A stretch of 64,000 nt of DNA from Craspedostauros australis (Eukaryota; Bacillariophyta; Bacillariophyceae; Mastogloiales; Achnanthaceae): assembly GCA_026770025.1 (NCBI GenBank), contig JAMXDE010000070.1, positions 142,405 through 206,404 on the forward strand, in the 5' to 3' direction. Each line of letters opens with the position of its first letter. Position 1 is the first letter of the stretch. Both the position numbers and the translations under genes were made by a program. Under the pieces are notes generated by a model. That model worked only from the letters and a program-made list of their open reading frames with translations, had not been told where the DNA came from and made no database searches. Below, in pieces: positions 62,147 to 64,000 of this stretch.

Positions 62147-63779
62147 TCAGCCAGCCAGCACAACACCTGCTGCAATGCCACCGCCGATGATGAGGACAGC
62201 CACGATGACGACGGGGACCATGCTGTTGCTTTTGTTCGGTGCTGGTTCCTGCAACATCGGCTTTGTGGTGGTGGTGGCCGTCTGTGCCTCAATGTCGACG
62301 GAATGCATGCTTGTGGTGTTGCCGGTGTCCTGCTCGACCACGTTCTTCAGATCGAGATGCTTGCTGGATCCCTTGGAGGGTCTGATGGATTCTTTTCGCG
62401 TGAGTTGCTTGACTTGTGGATCTTGGGTGATGGTTTGCGTCAGATCAGTTGTGGGTATCATGGGAGTGATGGATATTTCGATGGAGTTGGTGCGCGAGAC
62501 GAGCTGGGTGGGCATGTCCTCGTTGGTGTCGTTGGTCTCGTTGAGGAGGATGGCGGAATGAGTGGATTGGCTTTTGTCCAAAACCACCCCGGCTGAAGCG
62601 GAACTGCCGCTTATGAGGCGGTTGGCGGATGTGGAGATGTACGTTGAGGCTGGGTCTTTGGTGGAAGGTGGATCCTCACCGTCCATGTCCATGTCCATGT
62701 CCATGTCCACATTGCTGTGGTTGGATTCCTTGGAAAGGGAGTTGGTGGAGTCCTGGTTGCCGTGGTTGCTGTTGGATGAATTGGAGGTGGCGGCCGTGCG
62801 CTGGGTGCCGTCATTTTTGGCGGAGACCATGGAAGAGAAGAGCCCGGAATCCCCATTGGAATGGGCACCGAATTCGCCTGGCTTGCGTTTGTTGACAGTT
62901 CTGGTGGACGGTCGCTCCGTCTTGTCGCTCTCTTCGCCTTCGACGACAGACTCCAGTCCACCTTCCTGGCGGATGGAGGACATGCTCTTGGCGGAGGAGA
63001 AGCCGAAAGACGAGCCCCCCGTTGGAGGAGGCGTTGGGGCTGCCTCTGGCCGGCGGGGGCGTCCTGGCTGTCGCGGTGTTGGTGTTTGGAGATGTTCCGA
63101 TCGCACGTGGGTGCTGGTCGGATGTGGAACGGAATTCGTCATGAAAGGAGTCGTCTCGCATGGAGTCGTCCTCGTCTGTGAACTCGTCGAAGCCTCCATC
63201 GGTCATCTTGTCGGTCATCTTGTCGCCCGCCTCCTCATCAGAACACCGGCTCTCGATGTCGTCATCGTCATCGTCGATGATGTGGATGTCGTCATCTATC
63301 TGCTGCGTGTTGGCGCCGGCACCCGCGCTGACGTTGTGACTCTGGCTGTGACTGTGACTGCGACTGCGGCTTGTTGGCGTCGGCACCTTCATCGTTCGTC
63401 GCTGTTGTCGCTGTCAATGTCGTCGTCCGGGCCTTCTTCGAAGCCTTCGTCGAAGGGCTCGTCGTCGCTGTCCACCACCCTCCTCGCACTGATGGAGTCC
63501 ACCATGTCGGCGTCGAAGTCCTGCTGCGAGTGCATGGAGAACTCTGCCTCATTGTCATCGCTGTTACACGGTCTGCTGCTTGCTGCCCAGGTCGTCCATG
63601 TACTTGGAGGTGTAGGCGGAGGTGTAGCCGGTGGGCGATGATGCTGCCGATGACGACATGGAGCTTGGTGATGGCGCAGAGTTGCGGCCGTACTGGTGGC
63701 CGGTCTTGCGTTCAATGCCGGACGTGGAGGAGGACGACCGTGAAGCCTTGCTGGTGAACGGGGATCTGTTGTCTTCCAT
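62147..63779 (-). pseudogene. B6: acidic tail-anchored protein gene with extra frameshifts
   Basis: It starts with MEDNR at 63,779. Three single-T insertions relative to B4 (near 63,564, 63,395 and 63,371) break the N-terminal frame and together restore it. The C-terminal frame is open from 63,199 to 62,147 with a five-base T tract, keeps the 72-base segment otherwise seen only in B1, and ends in the usual hydrophobic anchor. The N- and C-terminal frames disagree by 1 modulo 3. Either this copy is decaying or the three insertions are assembly errors. Confidence 0.55.
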
Positions 63780-64000
63780 CGATTTGTGTTGTCTTCTGTT
63801 GCCTTGTATTGTGTTGCATTGTGTTGGGTTGGGTTGGGTTGTTTTGGGAATGATCCGCTCTGTTGCTTCGTTCAATCGTTCAATCGTTCAATCGCACAAT
63901 GATCGATGCTCAATGTTGAATGGACGGCCTGTTGCGACTAACGCGATTGCTGATGGCGCAGTATCCAATGTCCAATGTCCAATGTCCAGTGGTGGATCTC
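63780..64000. promoter_or_regulatory. Start of the next array spacer (window edge)
   Basis: It has the usual B-gene leader, with three GGGTT units near 63,826-63,842 and the CAATCGTTCAATCG block. The array evidently continues beyond the window. Confidence 0.5.

Noticed and set aside
63824..63842. Telomere-like GGGTT repeats
   Set aside because: Only three units, inside a B-gene leader, and the array structure continues on both sides.

Overview
The window looks like nuclear DNA of a photosynthetic stramenopile, most likely a diatom (inference). The evidence is short GT-AG introns (about 107-197 bases), long low-complexity protein N-termini, three neighbouring genes with plastid-type leaders (one with a cleavage site before Phe, two with twin-arginine lumen-type second signals), and a PIF/Harbinger transposon with satellite proteins of a kind I associate with diatom genomes. 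No bacterial operons, CRISPR arrays or confident tRNA/rRNA genes were seen.

Layout. (1) 1-28.6 kb is ordinary, mostly single-copy gene space: a PDZ-tailed disordered protein (cut by the left edge), a Ser/Pro-rich unknown, a gene-poor stretch (4.3-7.2 kb), a 1110-residue P-loop NTPase-like protein followed by a decayed tandem copy, then a flavin-reductase-like protein, a PsbP-like lumenal protein and a large fusion of GGxGY repeats with a mitochondrial-carrier fold (all three with plastid leaders), a DHHC palmitoyltransferase, a membrane protein with an internal duplication, a TPR protein and an FkbM-type methyltransferase. (2) 28.6-64 kb is a recently amplified array. Its repeating module is one plus-strand leucine-rich-repeat-like gene (called A here, six copies) facing one minus-strand gene for an acidic, disordered protein with a C-terminal membrane anchor (called B, five copies). 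Two broken copies of an FAD-dependent monooxygenase gene lie in the same array. One stands where B would be, opposite A5, and the 5' end of that gene also survives between modules.

(3) The array is interrupted at 39,778-47,032 by a complete 7,255-bp PIF/Harbinger element with 27-bp terminal inverted repeats (one mismatch), a 3-bp CTG target duplication and a paralogous empty site elsewhere in the array. It carries a spliced DDE transposase, a spliced 591-residue unknown protein and a small basic protein with two related halves.

How the genes may work together. The A paralogs differ most at short patches lying on the predicted LRR strands, they show mosaic exchange, and each is normally paired with a tail-anchored B protein. 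This is the pattern expected of a diversifying recognition locus, and it is the best candidate here for an undescribed system. That function is inference. B genes are also odd in that the N-terminal and C-terminal reading frames disagree in every copy, implying an unrecognised intron, frameshifting or decay.
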